A stretch of DNA of 64,000 nucleotides from Rhodococcus sp. P1Y (GTDB lineage Bacteria; Actinomycetota; Actinomycetes; Mycobacteriales; Mycobacteriaceae), in the NCBI RefSeq assembly GCF_003641205.1, contig NZ_CP032762.1, positions 2,046,001 to 2,110,000 of the forward strand, read 5' to 3'. Below are positions 60,936-64,000 of the stretch, piece by piece. Made by a program: the position numbers and the translations under genes. How positions within the stretch are numbered: position 1 is the stretch's first letter; each line of letters begins with the position of its first letter. Under the pieces are notes generated by a model. It saw only the letters and a program-made list of their open reading frames with translations, made no database searches and was not told the DNA's origin.

Positions 60936-61349
60936 GTGCCTACCGGCAAGGTGAAGTGGTACGACGTCGACAAGGGATTCGGCTTTCTCGCGCAGGAGGA
61001 GGGTGAGGACGTCTATGTGCGTTCGTCTGCACTCCCCGCGGGTGTCGAAGGCCTCAAGGCGGGCCAGCGCGTCGAATTCGGCATGGCTGCAGGACGGCGT
61101 GGGCCGCAGGCGCTGAGCCTCAAGGTGATCGAACCTGCTCCCACCGTGCGTCAGAACACCGCGAACCGCCGCGAGCCCGTCGAGCGCAAGCACACCCCAG
61201 ATGAGCTGCACGGCATGGTCGAGGACATGATCACGCTGCTCGAGGCGACCATCCAGCCGGAGCTGCGCAAGGGCAAGTACCCGGATCGCAAGACGGCGCA
61301 GAAGATCTCCGAGGTCGTCCGCGCCGTGGCTCGCGAGCTCGACAGCTAG
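60936..61349 (+). CDS. cspB: Cold-shock-domain protein (CspB-like) with C-terminal extension
   Basis: A 137-residue protein: an RNA-binding cold-shock domain (1-65, [15 protein letters not shown], with VYVRSSAL in place of the usual VFVH) and a helical C-terminus (about 80-137, rich in [15 protein letters not shown]). This is the long actinobacterial form like Rv0871, not the 67-residue CspA. GTG 60936 is the likely start; GTG 60927 is also possible. It overlaps the convergent DUF2771 gene by four bases. Confidence 0.9.
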   Translation: MPTGKVKWYDVDKGFGFLAQEEGEDVYVRSSALPAGVEGLKAGQRVEFGMAAGRRGPQALSLKVIEPAPTVRQNTANRREPVERKHTPDELHGMVEDMITLLEATIQPELRKGKYPDRKTAQKISEVVRAVARELDS

Positions 61350-61870
61350 CTCCCCTGACGCTGACTCGTGGCGATCGACCAGATCGCGTGGCTGATGATC
61401 TCTTCCTGCTGAGTGCCGGCGTCGATCACTCCCGACGGAAGCCGGATCTCGACGCCGAGGAGCGCACGTCCTTCGGCGTCGACAGGCTCGACCGTCAGGC
61501 CCAGCTTTTCGTCGGGTAGGTACAGCGTGTCCGTCTCCACGGCGTCGCCGCCGTCGTTCGAATACACGGCGGCGACGATCCACGGCGCCGACGTGATCTC
61601 CGTCGGGAGGGAGAGCTGCAGCGGATATCCCTTGCGGACCGGAACGCTGGAGCTGGTGCCGTCGTTCTCGCACAGCGGCGCGTCGACGGGACAGTACAAG
61701 TACGGCTCGACCGTGACGCTCCTGCCGTCGGCGAACGCGGTGATCGTGGGCCGGTGCGTCGGAGCGTTCTGGATCAGCACGGCGAGAACGGCGACGAACG
61801 CCACCGCCAGCACGACGAGGCCGGCGGTTCCGATGGCCAGTATCTTCTTGGTCTTCGGTGCGAGGTTCAC
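61346..61870 (-). CDS. DUF2771-like exported/membrane-anchored protein
   Basis: A 174-residue protein with an N-terminal membrane anchor (about 10-34) and an outer beta-rich domain with a Cys pair ([14 protein letters not shown]). By position and form it matches Rv0875c. GTG 61870 begins directly after the stop of the MFS gene, so the two are translationally linked. Function is unknown. Confidence 0.85.
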   Translation of the reverse strand: MNLAPKTKKILAIGTAGLVVLAVAFVAVLAVLIQNAPTHRPTITAFADGRSVTVEPYLYCPVDAPLCENDGTSSSVPVRKGYPLQLSLPTEITSAPWIVAAVYSNDGGDAVETDTLYLPDEKLGLTVEPVDAEGRALLGVEIRLPSGVIDAGTQQEEIISHAIWSIATSQRQGS

Positions 61871-63484
61871 TTAGCTCACGTTCTGTCGAGTTCGGGAGTC
61901 GGGAACTTCCTGGTCTGCGTGATCGGGGCGGTTGCCGCCGAACCCTGGGAGCAGTGACCGACCGCGGTAGGTCAGGAAGGTTTGTGCGAGACCGATAGTA
62001 AGCACTACCGACACGGCCGTGAAACCGATCCAGAACTCCGTCGGCAGCAGCACACCCATCGTGCCGCCGAGGACCCAGCAGAGCTGGAGGACGGTCTCGG
62101 ATCGTCCGAAGCCCGACGCGATCGATTCGGGCGGTAGGTCCGACTGCAGCGACGCGTCGAGCGACACCTTGGCCAACGCGCTCGCGCAGGACGCGACGAG
62201 AGCGGCGAGTGCCGCGGTGAGCAAGCTGTCGGTGATCGCGGCGACTATGGCGATGAACGTCACCGCTGATGTGCACCGCAGCACGACGATTGCCGGCTTA
62301 CCCAGCTTCAACCGCGCGCCGGACGCGTTGCCTGCGAAATTTCCGATCGCTGCCGCCGCGCCGACGAGGCCGAGCATGGCGGCCTGCTTGATCGGCTCGT
62401 GCTCGGTCTGCGCTTTCGCGACGAATGCCACGTAGAGCGTCAGGAACCCGGTCAGCACGCGGATGGTTCCGTTGCCCCACAGCCCGATGATGACGGCTTT
62501 GCCGAGAGGTTGGCGTCGAGACTTCGCCGGCGCGGTAGTCGGTCCTCCAGGCCTGATGACCTCGGTTTGGGCATCGTCGCCGTGGTAGCTGAGTGTGGCG
62601 GGAACCTCTCCCTCGGTGACCTCGACCCACGACGGAATGCGCATGCTCAGCCATGCACCGAACACGGTGACAGCTGCGACGAACCACAATGCACCGGGCG
62701 AATCGGCGACGAACGCGATGCCTGCTGCGATGCCACCGGCCACGATGGTCCCGCCGAGCAGCCCGAAGACGGTCAGCCGCGAGTTGACGCGGACAAGGTC
62801 TATCTCCGGCGGCAGCACCCTCGGGGTCACGGCACTCTTGAGTACGGCAAACGACTTGCTGAGCACCAACATCCCGAGGGCAGCGGGATAGAGCAGCCAC
62901 GTGTCGAAGTTGAAGACCAGCACCACCGCGAGCACGGTACGCAGCAGGAACGAGACCGCCAGGGCGATACGACGTCCGTGCTGAAGGCGATCGAGCATCG
63001 GTCCGATGAGCGGGGCGATCAGCGCGAACGGAGCAATGGTGATGACGAGGTACAGCGCGACCTTCATCTTGTCCTCACCTGTGGCGGCAGAGAAGAACAA
63101 CGTGTTCGCCAGCGCTACGGCGATGGCCGCGTCGGATGCGAAATTGGCCATCGTTGCGTAAGTCAGTGCGGTGAGGCCGGACTTGTCCGCGCCGTCGGCC
63201 TTCGCGGCACGCTGGAACGTCGCTATGCCCTTGCCTGTGAGTTCACGGCTTCGCATCGCCGCGACGCGTGTGACCGTCAACTTGCGGGGCATCGGCGGTG
63301 GCTTGGGACCCTGAGGTTTCTCGGGGGATGAACCGGATGCAGAGGTGGACGCGATAGGCGTTGTGGGCGGATGCAACGGGGGCAACGGGGTGCGCCTGGC
63401 AGGCACATGCTCACTCGGCGGGTAGTTGCCGAACCCTGGATGGTCCTCACCCGTGGGGGCGTCGGAGTCACGGGAATCGGTCAC
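61871..63484 (-). CDS. MFS-family transporter (Rv0876c-like)
   Basis: A 537-residue membrane protein with about 12 helices and a Pro-rich cytoplasmic head of about 90 residues. The first transmembrane half begins after GKGIATFQRAAKADGAD; a central hydrophilic loop (EVTEGEVPATLSYHGDDAQT) separates the halves. It matches Rv0876c by order and layout. The substrate is unknown. It forms a two-gene unit with the DUF2771 protein. Confidence 0.87.
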   Translation of the reverse strand: MTDSRDSDAPTGEDHPGFGNYPPSEHVPARRTPLPPLHPPTTPIASTSASGSSPEKPQGPKPPPMPRKLTVTRVAAMRSRELTGKGIATFQRAAKADGADKSGLTALTYATMANFASDAAIAVALANTLFFSAATGEDKMKVALYLVITIAPFALIAPLIGPMLDRLQHGRRIALAVSFLLRTVLAVVLVFNFDTWLLYPAALGMLVLSKSFAVLKSAVTPRVLPPEIDLVRVNSRLTVFGLLGGTIVAGGIAAGIAFVADSPGALWFVAAVTVFGAWLSMRIPSWVEVTEGEVPATLSYHGDDAQTEVIRPGGPTTAPAKSRRQPLGKAVIIGLWGNGTIRVLTGFLTLYVAFVAKAQTEHEPIKQAAMLGLVGAAAAIGNFAGNASGARLKLGKPAIVVLRCTSAVTFIAIVAAITDSLLTAALAALVASCASALAKVSLDASLQSDLPPESIASGFGRSETVLQLCWVLGGTMGVLLPTEFWIGFTAVSVVLTIGLAQTFLTYRGRSLLPGFGGNRPDHADQEVPDSRTRQNVS

Positions 63485-63528
63485 GAGTTCAATTCTGCTC
63501 TACATCGGCGGCGGGGGAGAACACCGAC

Positions 63529-64000
63529 TCACTTCGACTGTGTGAACTCCACCTCGTACATCGTCGGCCACAGCTTGCCGGTCACCAGAAACCGGTCGCT
63601 GCCAGGGATCGACGCGATGCCGTTGAGTACGTCGGCACCTGCCCTCTCGTCAGCTGTCATCGCGTCCCACAACGGCCTGGCGTCGATCATCGCGGTCACG
63701 GCGCCGGTGTCCGGGTCGATACGGGCGATGTCGAAGGTCTGCCAGATGTTCGCGTAGACCGAGCCGTCCTCCGCGCATTCGAGCTCGTTGAGGTTCGATA
63801 CGGGCTTGCCGTCGACGGTCACCTCCGTGCTGGACGTCTCCTCGAACGTCGCCGGGTCGCGAAAGGTGAGTGTCGAGGACCCGTCGCTCATGACGAGGCC
63901 GTGCTCGGGCGACTCGCACAGGCCCCAACCTTCACCGTCGTACCGAACGCGGCGCACTTCCTGAAGGGTCTGCGGGTCACGGGCGAATGCGACGCCGTCG
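63529..64000 (-). CDS. Glutaminyl-peptide cyclotransferase, C-terminal part (5' end outside window)
   Basis: The visible 157 residues belong to a five-bladed beta-propeller glutamine cyclotransferase that turns N-terminal Gln into pyroglutamate on exported proteins. Family phrases are GEGWGLCESPEHGLVMSDGS, NLNELECAEDGSVYANIWQT and VLNGIASIPGSDRFLVTGKL, with WPTMYEV near the end. The frame stays open to base 64000, so the start and signal peptide lie outside. Confidence 0.92.
   Translation of the reverse strand, partial: DGVAFARDPQTLQEVRRVRYDGEGWGLCESPEHGLVMSDGSSTLTFRDPATFEETSSTEVTVDGKPVSNLNELECAEDGSVYANIWQTFDIARIDPDTGAVTAMIDARPLWDAMTADERAGADVLNGIASIPGSDRFLVTGKLWPTMYEVEFTQSK

Overview
The window comes from the chromosome of a mycolic-acid actinomycete (order Mycobacteriales/Corynebacteriales), most probably Rhodococcus of the R. 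fascians (Rhodococcoides) type. The support is a GC-rich sequence with many GTG starts, a mycothiol synthase, a mycolyltransferase, a glucosyl-3-phosphoglycerate synthase, an Rpf muralytic protein under a c-di-AMP riboswitch, and gene orders shared with Mycobacterium tuberculosis. Genus assignment is inference.

Region 1 (1-11.8 kb) is core: the end of mshD, a PHO box, pstSCAB, a strong terminator, a 30-bp tandem repeat, then leftward phoU, an LCP ligase gene, dusB and an acyl-ACP desaturase, tRNA-Lys and a secreted lipase. Region 2 (12.4-20.2 kb) holds a gamma-butyrolactone-receptor-like TetR regulator, tRNAs Glu, Asp and Phe, small regulators (ANTAR, XRE-cupin), lipoprotein and membrane genes, a pseudouridine synthase and a second secreted lipase.

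Region 3 (19.0-25.3 kb) looks like a cell-envelope lipid locus: a PapA-type acyltransferase, an MFS exporter and a secreted lipase run leftward as a tight operon, divergent from a mycolyltransferase and a gpgS-like gene. Region 4 (25.4-41.9 kb) holds redox and iron genes (ohrR-ohr, an iron-siderophore binding protein with an IdeR-like box), a DAHP synthase behind an aromatic leader peptide, alkB, an aminotransferase, an ECF41 sigma factor with its carboxymuconolactone-decarboxylase partner and a matching promoter, an F420-type oxidoreductase, XPB helicase and rpfA.

Region 5 (42.4-60.1 kb) is the most unusual. It contains two IniA/IniC-like dynamin GTPases, a lipoprotein, an ECF sigma factor, a small acidic protein, a C39-like protease-fold protein, a protein with D-x-D-x-D-G repeats, and a membrane-anchored Hsp70. 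Three of these transcription units share the same promoter motif, GGGAACC-N17-CATCCAAC, which points to one stress regulon run by the local ECF factor. The regulon is split by a patchy accessory island (about 50.6-58.0 kb). The island carries a degraded serine recombinase and a reverse transcriptase with a HEAT-like C-terminus that overlaps, by ATGA, a HEPN-domain gene. This is a candidate abortive-infection (AbiA/DRT-like) phage defence system. The reverse transcriptase is broken by two one-base homopolymer contractions, so the sequence needs checking there.

Region 6 (60.2-64 kb) returns to the conserved M. tuberculosis-like order: a YccF protein, a small membrane protein, a cold-shock protein, a DUF2771 protein, an MFS protein, and a glutaminyl-peptide cyclotransferase cut by the window end.
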